64,000 bases of DNA, from assembly GCF_003050835.1 (NCBI RefSeq), contig NZ_QAOJ01000004.1, positions 248,001-312,000 of the forward strand. Direction: 5' to 3'. The notes below the pieces were generated by a model. The model was not told the DNA's origin. It saw only the letters and a program-made list of their open reading frames with translations, and ran no database searches. Made by a program: the position numbers and the translations under genes. How positions within the stretch are numbered: position 1 is the first letter of the stretch; every line of letters starts with the position of its first letter. Of the stretch, positions 18,853-27,797 are shown piece by piece. The stretch is from Pseudomonas sp. GV071. Its GTDB lineage: Bacteria > Pseudomonadota > Gammaproteobacteria > Pseudomonadales > Pseudomonadaceae.

Positions 18853-21800
18853 TTCGTCCCTCCGATTTCGCCAACCAGCGTTGCAACAGAACCATCAGGT
18901 CCTGGCGCGCCACCGGTTTGGCCAGGTAGTCATCCGTGCCCGCGGCCAAACATTTTTCGCGGTCGCCCTTCATCGCATGGGCCGTCAAGGCAATGATCGG
19001 CACCGTGCAGCCTTTCTCCTGCTTGAGCAGACGAGTGGCGGTGTAGCCGTCCATATTGGGCATCGCCATGTCCATCAGGATCAGGTCAAACGTTTGTTCC
19101 GCAAATGCCGCCAGGGCTTCGAAGCCGTCTCTGGCGGTACTGACCTCGAGGCCAATCTCATCCAGCACGGCACTCATTGCATAGATGTTGCGCACGTCGT
19201 CGTCCACCAACAGCACCCGCTGGCCTTGCAACGGGTTGGTCTCGACCTCCACGGCCTCGGGCTGCGGTTCGCGCACGCTGGAAAGAAAACCTTGTACGGC
19301 CAGGCTCAGTGCTTGCAGGTCCTGGCCATTCTTCTGCACCACCACCGCCGAATAGCGACGCAGGCGTTGCAGGCTCTGCTGGGTGACATCCACGCCGGTG
19401 TTCACGACCACCCGCGTATTGCTCAGAGGACGCTGGCGCGACATGAGTTCAATCAAATCGAAACCATCCTGATCGGGTAGATCAAGGTCCACCACCAAGG
19501 CCGCGAACTCGTCATTCTGGTAAGCGGAACGGGCCTGTTCGGCAGTGGCCACGGCGGTGACGACAAAGCCCAACTGGCTCAGGTGTTCGCGGTAGTACTC
19601 ACGCTCGGGGTCGATGTCTTCCACCAGCAGCAAGCGGTTGTGCTCCTCGTGCTCGTGGCGGGCCAGGTCGGTGAACACCTGCTCGAGGTCGGCGCGGGCA
19701 ATCGGTTTGACCAGGTAGCGGGTGCCGCTGTCGTGCCAGTCATCCGGCTGCGGCACGCACGAGATGATGTGCACCGGCATGCCGTTGTGTTGCGGCTGGC
19801 CGCGCAGGCTGCGGTAGATCTGCCAGCCGCTGATGTCGGGCAGCAGAATGTCGAGAATCACCGCGGCAAACTGCTCGCGCTGCAACAGCTCAATGGCCTG
19901 GTTGCCGCTGCGGCAATGCACGCAGGCGAAACCGTGGGCTTGGGCTTCTTCGGCAATCAGGCCGGCGAAATTGGGGTCGTCTTCGACCACCAGCAACACC
20001 GGCCCCTGCCCGGTGCGGGTCGGCGCAGCGGCCGCCGGTTGGTGGCTTAGCTGGGCGCTCTGTACCACCGTCACCGGCAGTTGCACGGTGAAACTCGAGC
20101 CCTGCCCCGGCGCGCTGTCGAGGCGCACCGTGCCCTCTAGCACCTCGACCAACTGGCGGGTGATGGCCAGCCCCAGGCCGGTGCCGCCAAAGGCGCGACT
20201 GGTCGAGCCGTCGATTTGCTGAAAGGCCTGGAACACCCGCTGATGCTGCTCGGCGGCGATGCCGATACCGGTGTCGCGGACCACGATCTTGAGCATCACC
20301 CGGCCGTCTTCCTGCACCACCGGGGCACAGCTGACAGACAGCTCGACCTCGCCGCGCTCGGTGAACTTCAGCGCGTTGGATAGCAGGTTGCGCAGAATCT
20401 GTTGCAAGCGCCCACGGTCGCTGAAAATCACCCGTGGCACCTGCGGGTCCAAGGTGCTGATCAGGCGCAGGCCCTTGAGCTCGGCCATCGGTCGCAGACT
20501 GGCGTCCAACTCCTGCATCAGGTCGTGGACGTTCATCTGCTCCAGCTTCAACTGCACACGCCCGGCTTCGATGCGCGCCAGGTCGAGCACATCGTTGATC
20601 AGTTGCAGCAGGTCGCGGCCGGCGCGGTGGATGATGTCCGAGTGTTTGACCTGTTTGTCGTTGAGGTTGCCGACGCTGTTCTGCTTCAGCTGCTCACTCA
20701 GAATCAGGATGCTGTTAAGCGGGGTGCGCAGCTCGTGGGACATGTTGGCGAGAAATTCCGACTTGTAGCGGTTGGCCAGCGCCAGTTGCTCGGCCTGTTC
20801 CCGCAGGCGGGTTTCGGCGGCCTTGCGCTCGCTGATATCGATGATCACCGCCTGCACCAGCACGTCCTCGCCACTGCGCAGCGGCGACAGGCCGACCTCC
20901 AGGGGAATCAGCCGGCCGTCCTGATGGCGGCCGAACAGCTCGCGGTTGTTGCCCATCTGCCGCGGCTCGGGCGAGCGCAGAAAGCTTTTGCGCAGCCCCA
21001 CGTGAAGCTCCTGCAAAGAGTCGGGCAGAAGTTTTTCCACCGCCTGGCCCAGCAGTTCGCTGCGCGGGTAGCCGAACAGCTGCTCGGTCTGGCGGTTGGC
21101 CATGGCGATATGGCCTTTGCTGTCGACCAGCACAATGGCATTCGGCGAGGCTTCCACCACCAAACGAAAACGCTCCTCGGCGGCCTTGCGCGCACTGATG
21201 TCGATGATCACTGCCTGTACCAGCACATCGGTGCCACTGCGCAGTGGCGACAGGCCGACCTCCACCGGAATCGAATGACCGTCCTTGTGCTGGCCGAACA
21301 GCTCGCGGTTGCCGCCCATTTGCCGCGGTTCGGGCGCCTTCTGGAACTCCTTGCGCATGCCGACGTGGGCGTGGCGCAAGGATTCAGGCAGAAGTTTTTC
21401 CACCGCAGCGCCCACCAACTCGTCGCGCGGGTAACCAAACATCAGCTCGGCCTGGCGGTTGACCATGGCGATATGGCCGCTGCTGTCGACCAGCACAATG
21501 GCATTCGGCGAGGCTTCCACCACCAGGCGGAAACGCTCTTCGCGCTCACGCAGGCCGGCACTCAGCACTTCGCTATTGGCCAGGGCGCGTTCGCGCAGCA
21601 ACAGGTATCCGCCAACCATCAAACCGAGTAACGCCGAGGCCAGCAGGCCGACCCACAGGTTGAACTGCAGGCGTGGGTTTTCCAGGCGCCGCTCGTATTG
21701 CTGGGTGCTGCTCACCGTCAGCTGCCATTCGCGGCCAAACACATTGAGGTTACGGGTCAGCTGAAACGCCGAGGTGCCGCGGTAACCACCGTTGAGCAAG

Positions 21801-22597
21801 GAACCGCCATCGTCGGAGTTATCCACCAGCTCGACTTGGTACAACTCACTGCGCCCCCCCAGAATGCCGTTGAGCAAATCCTGCATGCGAAAGGAGCCGG
21901 ACACCGCGCCGAGAAAGCCCTGTTCGCGCTCCCGCTCGCTGGTGACCGGGGCGGTGTTGGCATACACCGGCATATACAGCACGGCGCCAACCTGGGCGTC
22001 CTGATCGGTTTCCGATTTGAGTTTCAGCGGCGCCGAGAGCACCGCCTCGCCGCCGTTGCGAGCCTGGTACACCGCCTTGCGCCGCAGCGCCTCGGACAGC
22101 ACGTCGAAGCCCAGGCCACGGCGATTGCGCCAGTCCAGGGGGCTGGTGTAGTCGACGATCAGGTATTCCTCGCGCTCGCCCGCGGGAAAAATACGGAAGT
22201 CCTTACGTCCCTCGCGCTGCTCAGCGGCGACGAAGGCAGCCAACTGCGGGCCGCGCAGATAGCGTACCCAGGACACGGCCTGGATGCCGGGATAGCGGTC
22301 TTGCAGCTGCAACTGGTCGGTGGCGCGCATCCATTCTTCGGCGCTGACCTGATCGCTGCCTGCCAGCAACCCGGCCATGCCACGCAGGACCATTTCATAG
22401 GCGCGCATGCGCTCGGTGATGCTCTGCTGCACATCATCCACGGCGATGCTGAAGCGTTGCTCCTGTTCACGCCGGTTGTTGGCTTCGAGCTCCTGCCATT
22501 GCCACATCACCAGCGCGCCCAGCCCCGCCATCAAACCCAATGCCACCAGATAAGGCAGCCAGGGCCGGCGAGAGTGAAACCCGGGGTTATCGTCCAT
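18833..22597 (-). CDS. CHASE-PAS-PAS hybrid histidine kinase with three receiver domains
   Basis: A 1254-aa inner-membrane sensor kinase. TM1 is at about residues 15-33, followed by a periplasmic CHASE domain (about 60-270; MVLRGMAGLLAGSDQV, PAGEREEYLIVDYTSPLDWRN), TM2 at about 320-340, two nearly identical PAS domains, HisKA (FLANMSHELRTPLNSIL with the phospho-His), HATPase (GTGLGLAITRQLVEVL) and then REC1, REC2 and REC3. REC3 is canonical (LILMDMAMPNMDGY, KPVARQD); REC1 has LDILLPDISGW and REC2 VDLDLPDQDGF. I see no Hpt domain. I chose the ATG at 22597 because of AGGAG 7 nt upstream. It is co-transcribed with the REC-GGDEF-EAL gene that overlaps its end. Confidence 0.92.
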   Translation of the reverse strand: MDDNPGFHSRRPWLPYLVALGLMAGLGALVMWQWQELEANNRREQEQRFSIAVDDVQQSITERMRAYEMVLRGMAGLLAGSDQVSAEEWMRATDQLQLQDRYPGIQAVSWVRYLRGPQLAAFVAAEQREGRKDFRIFPAGEREEYLIVDYTSPLDWRNRRGLGFDVLSEALRRKAVYQARNGGEAVLSAPLKLKSETDQDAQVGAVLYMPVYANTAPVTSEREREQGFLGAVSGSFRMQDLLNGILGGRSELYQVELVDNSDDGGSLLNGGYRGTSAFQLTRNLNVFGREWQLTVSSTQQYERRLENPRLQFNLWVGLLASALLGLMVGGYLLLRERALANSEVLSAGLREREERFRLVVEASPNAIVLVDSSGHIAMVNRQAELMFGYPRDELVGAAVEKLLPESLRHAHVGMRKEFQKAPEPRQMGGNRELFGQHKDGHSIPVEVGLSPLRSGTDVLVQAVIIDISARKAAEERFRLVVEASPNAIVLVDSKGHIAMANRQTEQLFGYPRSELLGQAVEKLLPDSLQELHVGLRKSFLRSPEPRQMGNNRELFGRHQDGRLIPLEVGLSPLRSGEDVLVQAVIIDISERKAAETRLREQAEQLALANRYKSEFLANMSHELRTPLNSILILSEQLKQNSVGNLNDKQVKHSDIIHRAGRDLLQLINDVLDLARIEAGRVQLKLEQMNVHDLMQELDASLRPMAELKGLRLISTLDPQVPRVIFSDRGRLQQILRNLLSNALKFTERGEVELSVSCAPVVQEDGRVMLKIVVRDTGIGIAAEQHQRVFQAFQQIDGSTSRAFGGTGLGLAITRQLVEVLEGTVRLDSAPGQGSSFTVQLPVTVVQSAQLSHQPAAAAPTRTGQGPVLLVVEDDPNFAGLIAEEAQAHGFACVHCRSGNQAIELLQREQFAAVILDILLPDISGWQIYRSLRGQPQHNGMPVHIISCVPQPDDWHDSGTRYLVKPIARADLEQVFTDLARHEHEEHNRLLLVEDIDPEREYYREHLSQLGFVVTAVATAEQARSAYQNDEFAALVVDLDLPDQDGFDLIELMSRQRPLSNTRVVVNTGVDVTQQSLQRLRRYSAVVVQKNGQDLQALSLAVQGFLSSVREPQPEAVEVETNPLQGQRVLLVDDDVRNIYAMSAVLDEIGLEVSTARDGFEALAAFAEQTFDLILMDMAMPNMDGYTATRLLKQEKGCTVPIIALTAHAMKGDREKCLAAGTDDYLAKPVARQDLMVLLQRWLAKSEGRNGSSAA

Positions 22598-22776
22598 GTA
22601 AGCTCCTGATCCTCCGCCAGCGCCCCTACCCCCTAGGTAATGAGACCTGGCCAGCAACGGCCCGCCCGGGCCATTGCGCTGAAGTCTAGACAGGAATTTG
22701 CCGCTGAGCGTTTTGCCATCAAACGTTGAGCGAATGGTTAGGTGTCGCGGAGCGCTAAAACAAAAGCATCGCGGCT

Positions 22777-22820
22777 AAAGCCCCTCCCAGAGAGCCCCCG
22801 TTCCCTGTGGGAGGGGCTTT
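22777..22820. repeat. REP-like inverted repeat
   Basis: Arms AAAGCCCCTCCCA (22777-22789) and TGGGAGGGGCTTT (22808-22820) are exact inverted complements, preceded by CATCGCGGCT. This is the REP variant ending in CCCCTCCC; the same variant appears at 47139. Confidence 0.8.
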
Positions 22821-22832
22821 ATGATTGCCAAC

Positions 22833-22861
22833 AAAAAGGCCTCCACTGGGGAGGCCTCATT
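22833..22861 (-). terminator. Terminator of the OmpA-like lipoprotein gene
   Basis: On the minus strand: stem GGCCTCC / GGAGGCC with loop CCAGT, followed by T5. It lies 28 nt past the stop codon at 22889. Confidence 0.85.
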
Positions 22862-22888
22862 CCAAATCGCACTAACTTACTGCGGGGC

Positions 22889-23581
22889 TTATTGGTACTG
22901 CTGCGGCTGTTGTTGCGCCTCGGGCAACGGCTTGAGATTCACCTCGACCCGACGGTTCTGCGCACGGCCATCGGCAGTGGCGTTGCTGGCAATCGGCTGG
23001 TCCGGACCATTGCCACGGGTGGACAACCGCGAGCCATCCACGCCTTGCGAGGTCAGGTAGCTGGCCACGCTCTGTGCGCGGCGCTGGGACAAATCCATGT
23101 TGTGCTGGCGGCTGCCGGTGCTGTCGGTGTAGCCGACGATTTCGATGGTGTTCTGGTTGTACTGCTTGAACGAGTTCGCCAGGTTGTTCAGCGGTGTATA
23201 GAAGTTGCTGACGATGTCGGAAGAGTCGGTGGCGAAGGTGATGTTACCGGGCATGATCAACTTGATCTGGTCGCCTTCACGCTGCACCTGCACGCCGGTG
23301 CCTTGCATGCTGCGGCGCAATTCTGCTTCCTGCTTGTCGGCGTAATAGCCGTAACCGGCACCGGCTGCGCCGGCGACAGCGGCACCGATCAAGGCGCCTT
23401 TACCACGGTTGTCGTGGTTGATAAGGGCGCCAGCCGCGGCGCCGGCCAGGGCACCGATACCACCGTACTTGGCGGTTTTGTTGGAACTCGGTGGCTGGTT
23501 GTCATAGGGGTTTTGCGAAGCACAGCCAGCCAACAGCGCAACGGCGGTAGCGGCAATGATCAGGCGACTGAAGGTAAACAT
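22889..23581 (-). CDS. OmpA-family lipoprotein with glycine-zipper domain (YiaD-like)
   Basis: A 230-aa envelope lipoprotein that links the outer membrane to peptidoglycan. The signal ends in lipobox LAGC (MFTFSRLIIAATAVALLAGC). A Gly/Ala-rich zipper follows (GGIGALAGAAAGALINHDNRG), predicted to insert in a membrane, then the OmpA C-terminal peptidoglycan-binding domain with ITFATDSSDI, IEIVGYTDSTGSRQHN, LSQRRAQSVASYL and NRRVEVNL, including the diaminopimelate-binding Asp and Arg. The C-terminal tail is Gln/Pro-rich. The frame is open far upstream, but the signal sequence fixes the start at 23581. Confidence 0.92.
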   Translation of the reverse strand: MFTFSRLIIAATAVALLAGCASQNPYDNQPPSSNKTAKYGGIGALAGAAAGALINHDNRGKGALIGAAVAGAAGAGYGYYADKQEAELRRSMQGTGVQVQREGDQIKLIMPGNITFATDSSDIVSNFYTPLNNLANSFKQYNQNTIEIVGYTDSTGSRQHNMDLSQRRAQSVASYLTSQGVDGSRLSTRGNGPDQPIASNATADGRAQNRRVEVNLKPLPEAQQQPQQYQ

Positions 23582-23670
23582 GAATGAGGGACTCCTAAAG
23601 CGGGGTCCGCCCCGCTGGGCGGACCGCCATTGGAGCTTAAAGTTAGCTGAAAATTCCCTGCCCCCAGGTC

Positions 23671-25251
23671 TCAGTGTGCGTCTGGCGATGGCGCTGCCGG
23701 CGCGGCCATTTTGCGCATCAACGGCACCAACGCAGTGGCGAGCACGAAGCACACCATGATGCTCAGAAAGGCATCGGCATAGGTCTGCGTCTGCGCCTCG
23801 CGCAGGGTCAGCCGCGCCAATTGCTGCAGGCTGCCGGTGGCGGCCTCGTCGGCGCCCATACCCAACGCCTGTAGATTGCCGCCCACCTGCGCCAACCAGT
23901 GATTGAGCGCTTCGTTGCTGGCATTCAGGTGCTCGGCCAGGCGCTGGAAATGCAGGTTGGTGCGGTCGTTGAGAATGGTCGCGCAAGCGGCAATGCCCAT
24001 GGCGCCGCCCAGGTTGCGCATCAGATTGAACAGCCCGGAGGCATGCTTGAGCCTCGCTGGCGCCAGGCTGCCGAGGGCCAGGGTCACGGTGGGCGGCACC
24101 GTCAGTTGCTGGGCCATGCCGCGCAAAGCTTGCGGCAGTAATAGCTCGCCGGCGCCCCAGTCGTGGGTGATGGCGCTGAAGTCCCACATCGAGATGGCGA
24201 ACAGCGACAGGCCGATCATCATGATCCAGCGCATATCCAGGCGCGCCGCCAGAATCGCGTAGAGCGGAATCGCCAGAATCTGGAACACCCCGGTGGAGAA
24301 CACCGCCAGGCCGATCTGCAAGGCGCTGTAACCACGCACGTGGCCGAGGAACAACGGGGTCAGATAAATAGTGGCGAACAAACCAATACCGGTGACAAAG
24401 GAAAACAGGCAGCCGAGGGCAAAGTTGCGCTCCTTAAGCGCGCGCAGGTCCACCACTGGATTGGCAAAGGTCAGGCTGCGCCAGAGAAAAGCCACACCGC
24501 TCAGGCCACAGATCCAGGCGGTGGTGAGAATGGTTGTGTCGCTGAACCAGTTCCAGCGCGGGCCTTCTTCCAAGGTGTATTGCAGGCAACCGAGAAACAG
24601 CGTCATCAGCGCGATGCCCAGGTAATCGGCGCCGCGCAGCAGGGAGAAATCGTGCTCATCGATGCGCACCAGCATGGGCACCACCACGGCGACAAAAATA
24701 CCTGGCACCAGGTTGATGAAAAACAGCCAGTGCCAGGAATAGTTGTCGGTGATCCAACCGCCGATGGTTGGCCCCAGGGTTGGCGCTAGCGAAGCCAGGG
24801 CGCCGATGGTCGAGGCGGCCAGCACCCGCTGCTTGCCATCGAAAAACAGAAACACGCTGGTGAATACCAACGGAATCATCGAGCCGCCGAGAAAACCTTG
24901 CAGGGCGCGGAAAGCGATCATGCTCTGGATGTTCCAGGCCGCGCCGCACAGCAAGCTGGCCAGGGTAAACCCCACCGCCGAGGCGCAGAACAACCAGCGC
25001 GTGGACATCACCCGCGACAGCCAACCAGACAACGGAATGACGATGATCTCGGCGATCAGATAGCTGGTCTGAACCCAGGCCGTTTCATCCGCCCCGGCCG
25101 ACAAACCGCCGCCGATGTCACGCAGCGAAGCCGAGACGATCTGGATATCCAGCAGCGCGATGAACATGCCGACGCACATGCTGGCGAAGGCCAAGGTCTT
25201 CTGCAGCGTACTCATCGACGCCGGGTTGAAGGGCGCAGCGGCGCTGCTCAC
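23671..25251 (-). CDS. DHA2-family MFS multidrug efflux pump (EmrB/QacA type)
   Basis: A 526-aa proton antiporter predicted to have 14 membrane helices. Seen: the motif C-like GLGPTIGGWITDNYSWHWLFFINLVPG pattern (ASLAPTLGPTIGG then WHWLFFINLVPG), motif D1-type LLDIQIVSASLRDIGGGL at helix 1, and the motif A-like GWLSRVMSTRWLF. It is the last gene of an hxlR-emrA-emrB-like operon; its GTG start overlaps the stop of the HlyD-family gene in a GTGA junction. It would work with that membrane-fusion protein and an outer-membrane channel encoded elsewhere, such as a TolC/OprM-type protein. Confidence 0.93.
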   Translation of the reverse strand: MSSAAAPFNPASMSTLQKTLAFASMCVGMFIALLDIQIVSASLRDIGGGLSAGADETAWVQTSYLIAEIIVIPLSGWLSRVMSTRWLFCASAVGFTLASLLCGAAWNIQSMIAFRALQGFLGGSMIPLVFTSVFLFFDGKQRVLAASTIGALASLAPTLGPTIGGWITDNYSWHWLFFINLVPGIFVAVVVPMLVRIDEHDFSLLRGADYLGIALMTLFLGCLQYTLEEGPRWNWFSDTTILTTAWICGLSGVAFLWRSLTFANPVVDLRALKERNFALGCLFSFVTGIGLFATIYLTPLFLGHVRGYSALQIGLAVFSTGVFQILAIPLYAILAARLDMRWIMMIGLSLFAISMWDFSAITHDWGAGELLLPQALRGMAQQLTVPPTVTLALGSLAPARLKHASGLFNLMRNLGGAMGIAACATILNDRTNLHFQRLAEHLNASNEALNHWLAQVGGNLQALGMGADEAATGSLQQLARLTLREAQTQTYADAFLSIMVCFVLATALVPLMRKMAAPAAPSPDAH

Positions 25252-26375
25252 AGGGCACGCGCCTGGGCGATCGGCTCGGCCACCTGGCTGTGGGTATCCA
25301 CTTCAACGATGACCGATAACCCCGGGCGCAAGTGGCCGAGCACGCCGTCGGCGTCATCCAGGTGAATGCGCACCGGCACCCGCTGAACGATTTTGGTGAA
25401 GTTGCCGGTGGCGTTTTCCGCCGGCAGCACGCTGAACTGCGCCCCGGTGGCCGGCGCCAGGCTGCCCAGGTGTCCATGGAATTCACGGCCCGGCAGCACG
25501 TCGGCACGAATGCTCACGGCCTGGCCGGGGAGCATCTCCGCCAGTTGGTCTTCCTTGAAATTGGCATCCACCCACAGGCCGGTGGCCGGCACCACCACCA
25601 GCAATTGCGTACCGGCAGCGGCGAAGGCCCCGACCCGCGCCTTGCGGTTGCCAATCACCCCGTCCACCGGCGCGCGCAGCTCGGTGTAGCTGAGGTTGAG
25701 TTGGGCGATATCACGGTCTGCCTGGGCCTGGGTCAGCGCCGCATTGGCTTGCAGTTTCTGCGTACCGATCACTGCCAGCTGGCGCTGGGTGGCCAGCAGT
25801 GTGGCCTGGGCGCGAGTGTGTTCGGCCAAGGCGGTTTTGAACGTCGCTTCGGCGCGCTGAGCGGCTTCCACCGACACCGCCGAGGTTTTCACCAGGCGCT
25901 GATAACGCAGGTGATCGGCTTGGGCGCGGGTCATCTCCGCCTGGGTGGCATCGATGCTTGCCCGGGCCTGTGCGATCAGCGCCTGTTGCAGCTCGGCCGT
26001 GGCGTCCAGATTGGCCAGCAAGGCGTGCTCCGCCGCCACCGCACCTTCGGCCTTGAGCAGGCCGGCGCGGTAGTCGCGGTCATCGATGCGCGCCAACAGG
26101 TCGCCGGCGTGGACGAACTGGTTGTCGGTGACCATCAGCTCGCTGATATAGCCGGCCACCTTGGAGCCGATCACCGTCACGTCGCCACCGACATAGGCGT
26201 CGTCGGTCTCCTCGATAAACCGCCCCGCCGTCCACCAATGGTTGCCATACACACCGAGTGCCACCAGTGCGCCGATGGCCACCAGCGGCAACCACAGGCG
26301 CCGGGCCACGCTGCGTTTAGGTTTGACCGGCAGCAGCGCGGCGCTGGGCAGTTCGGCGGTGGTCACGCTGTTCAT
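25248..26375 (-). CDS. HlyD-family membrane fusion protein (EmrA-like)
   Basis: A 375-aa periplasmic adaptor anchored by one N-terminal helix (about residues 25-45, RRLWLPLVAIGALVALGVYG). It shows the lipoyl-like halves (DVTVIGSKVAGYISELMV and LNLSYTELRAPVDGVIGNRKARVGAF), a long coiled-coil hairpin between them (about 100-215, rich in Ala, Gln and Glu) and a beta-barrel part (LWVDANFKEDQLAEMLPGQAV). It joins the EmrB-like pump to the outer membrane. The start overlaps the upstream regulator by ATGA and the end overlaps the pump by GTGA, a tightly coupled operon. Confidence 0.92.
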   Translation of the reverse strand: MNSVTTAELPSAALLPVKPKRSVARRLWLPLVAIGALVALGVYGNHWWTAGRFIEETDDAYVGGDVTVIGSKVAGYISELMVTDNQFVHAGDLLARIDDRDYRAGLLKAEGAVAAEHALLANLDATAELQQALIAQARASIDATQAEMTRAQADHLRYQRLVKTSAVSVEAAQRAEATFKTALAEHTRAQATLLATQRQLAVIGTQKLQANAALTQAQADRDIAQLNLSYTELRAPVDGVIGNRKARVGAFAAAGTQLLVVVPATGLWVDANFKEDQLAEMLPGQAVSIRADVLPGREFHGHLGSLAPATGAQFSVLPAENATGNFTKIVQRVPVRIHLDDADGVLGHLRPGLSVIVEVDTHSQVAEPIAQARAL

Positions 26376-26902
26376 GGCTGGGTGTCCTGTGCGGGAAGGG
26401 AGTGAAGGTTCTGGGCGCGGCGCAGGCGGCCGGCCTCCAGGCGTTGGCGCATGCGCGGGTTGGCGGCGGGGCCGGCGGTAATGGCGTGCTGACTGCTGAT
26501 CGGCTGGCCGCTGATGGCATCAATCAACTGCAACTGCACCGCCGCACCACTGGTTTTTTCGGCGAGAAACACACTGGTGCCCTCGGGAGCGAAATGGCGG
26601 TTGCCCCAGTTCATCAGGGTCAGCATCACCGGGCGGAAATCCCAGCCACGGGGCGTTAGCAGGTAGTCGTAACGCGGCGGCCTATCGCTGTATTGACGGC
26701 GTTCGAACAAGCCGTCTTCCACCATCTGGTTGAGACGCCGGGTGAGCATGTTCGGAGCGATGTCGAGGCTTTTCAGAAACTCATCAAAACGGGTCAGGCC
26801 GTAGAAGGCATCGCGCAGCAAAAGGATGCTCCACTGGTCACCTACCCGCTCAAGGCTGCGGGCTACCGGGCATTGTCGACTGTGCAGACTCGTGCGTTTC
26901 AT
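26372..26902 (-). CDS. HxlR-family transcriptional regulator
   Basis: A 176-aa winged-helix regulator. The HxlR core spans about residues 10-110: SRQCPVARSLERVGDQWSI, LTRFDEFLKSLDIAPNMLTR, RRLNQMVEDGLFERRQY and the wing RYDYLLTPRG. The Cys at residue 11 is the conserved N-terminal one used for redox or electrophile sensing in several family members (known in HypR and YodB; inference here). About 55 extra residues follow the core. It is the first gene of the efflux operon and faces a perfect palindrome upstream, so it probably represses its own operon. Confidence 0.9.
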   Translation of the reverse strand: MKRTSLHSRQCPVARSLERVGDQWSILLLRDAFYGLTRFDEFLKSLDIAPNMLTRRLNQMVEDGLFERRQYSDRPPRYDYLLTPRGWDFRPVMLTLMNWGNRHFAPEGTSVFLAEKTSGAAVQLQLIDAISGQPISSQHAITAGPAANPRMRQRLEAGRLRRAQNLHSLPAQDTQP

Positions 26903-26954
26903 CGCTTCACCTGACGGCGCTCATCTTTAAATTACAGTCAACATATAACTTGTC

Positions 26955-26971
26955 ACTTGCATCATGCAAGT
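26955..26971. promoter_or_regulatory. Palindromic operator upstream of the hxlR-efflux operon
   Basis: ACTTGCATCATGCAAGT is a perfect 17-bp palindrome (8-bp arms around a central C), 53 nt before the hxlR start codon, with flanking AT-rich sequence (ATATAACTTGT) suitable for a promoter. This is the spacing expected for an HxlR or redox regulator site. Confidence 0.7.
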
Positions 26972-27001
26972 AACCTTTTGCGCTTTCGGGACCAACGGCA
27001 A

Positions 27002-27025
27002 AACCCGCACTCGAAGGCGCGGGTT
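27002..27025 (-). terminator. Probable terminator after the MBL-fold hydrolase gene
   Basis: Arms AACCCGC (27002-27008) and GCGGGTT (27019-27025) around a 10-nt loop, followed on the minus strand by a short T-rich stretch. It lies 29 nt past the stop. Confidence 0.6.
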
Positions 27026-27053
27026 ATTCAGCAAGGGAAAGGGGCTTTAGCGG

Positions 27054-27689
27054 TCAGGCGCGGATATAGGGGTTTTCGCGCATTTCATCACCCAGGCGGG
27101 TGTCAGGACCATGGCCGGTGACGACCGTGGCGTCCTCATCCAGCGTGTACAGACGCTGCTTGATCGAGCGCTCGATGGTCGGGTAATCCCCGCCCCACAG
27201 ATCGGTACGACCGATGCCACGGCGGAACAGCGTATCGCCGGCAATCAGCAGCTTGGCCTCGGGAAACCAGAAACTCATCGACCCCGGCGTATGCCCCGGC
27301 GTGTGCAGCGCCACCCCGCAGCCACAGGCCAGTTCCTCGTCATCACGCAGCCACTGATCCGGCGCCGGCACCGGCGTGTACGGCACGCCGAACATCCGGC
27401 ATTGCATCTCCAGGTTGTCCCAGAGAAAACCGTCCTCTTCATGCAGATGCAATGTCGCCCCAGTCTTTTCCTTCATCTGCCCGGAAGCGAGGAAGTGATC
27501 CAGATGCGCATGGGTGTGGATGATGCTCACCACCTTCAGCCCATGGGCCTCCAGGCGCGCCATGATCAGGTCCGGATTGCCACCCGGATCGACCACGATG
27601 GCCTTCTTGGTAACCGGGTCGCCAATGATCGTGCAATTGCACTGCAACGGGCCGACGGGGAAGGTTTCGCGGATCAGGGCGGTGTTCAT
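27054..27689 (-). CDS. MBL-fold metallo-hydrolase (glyoxalase II-like)
   Basis: A 211-aa zinc- or iron-dependent hydrolase. The metal-binding motif THAHLDH (HxHxDH) lies at about residues 58-64, with further ligands in the HTPGHTPGSMSFW block and in GDTLFRRGIGRTDLWGGD, and a C-terminal His in VVTGHGPDTRLGDE. The opening PVGPLQCNCTIIGDP is typical of the YcbL-type glyoxalase II-like hydrolases, which act on thioesters such as S-lactoylglutathione. AAGGAG lies 6 nt before the ATG. It is divergent from the MqsA-like gene. Confidence 0.9.
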   Translation of the reverse strand: MNTALIRETFPVGPLQCNCTIIGDPVTKKAIVVDPGGNPDLIMARLEAHGLKVVSIIHTHAHLDHFLASGQMKEKTGATLHLHEEDGFLWDNLEMQCRMFGVPYTPVPAPDQWLRDDEELACGCGVALHTPGHTPGSMSFWFPEAKLLIAGDTLFRRGIGRTDLWGGDYPTIERSIKQRLYTLDEDATVVTGHGPDTRLGDEMRENPYIRA

Positions 27690-27797
27690 GAAATCTCCTT
27701 CAAGTAATCCGGCCCATTCTCCGGTTCATAGATTGGGGCTTCAAGCGTTAACTGGCAGCTCACGGTCGCTGACCGTCCCCCTGAAGGAACCACGCCA

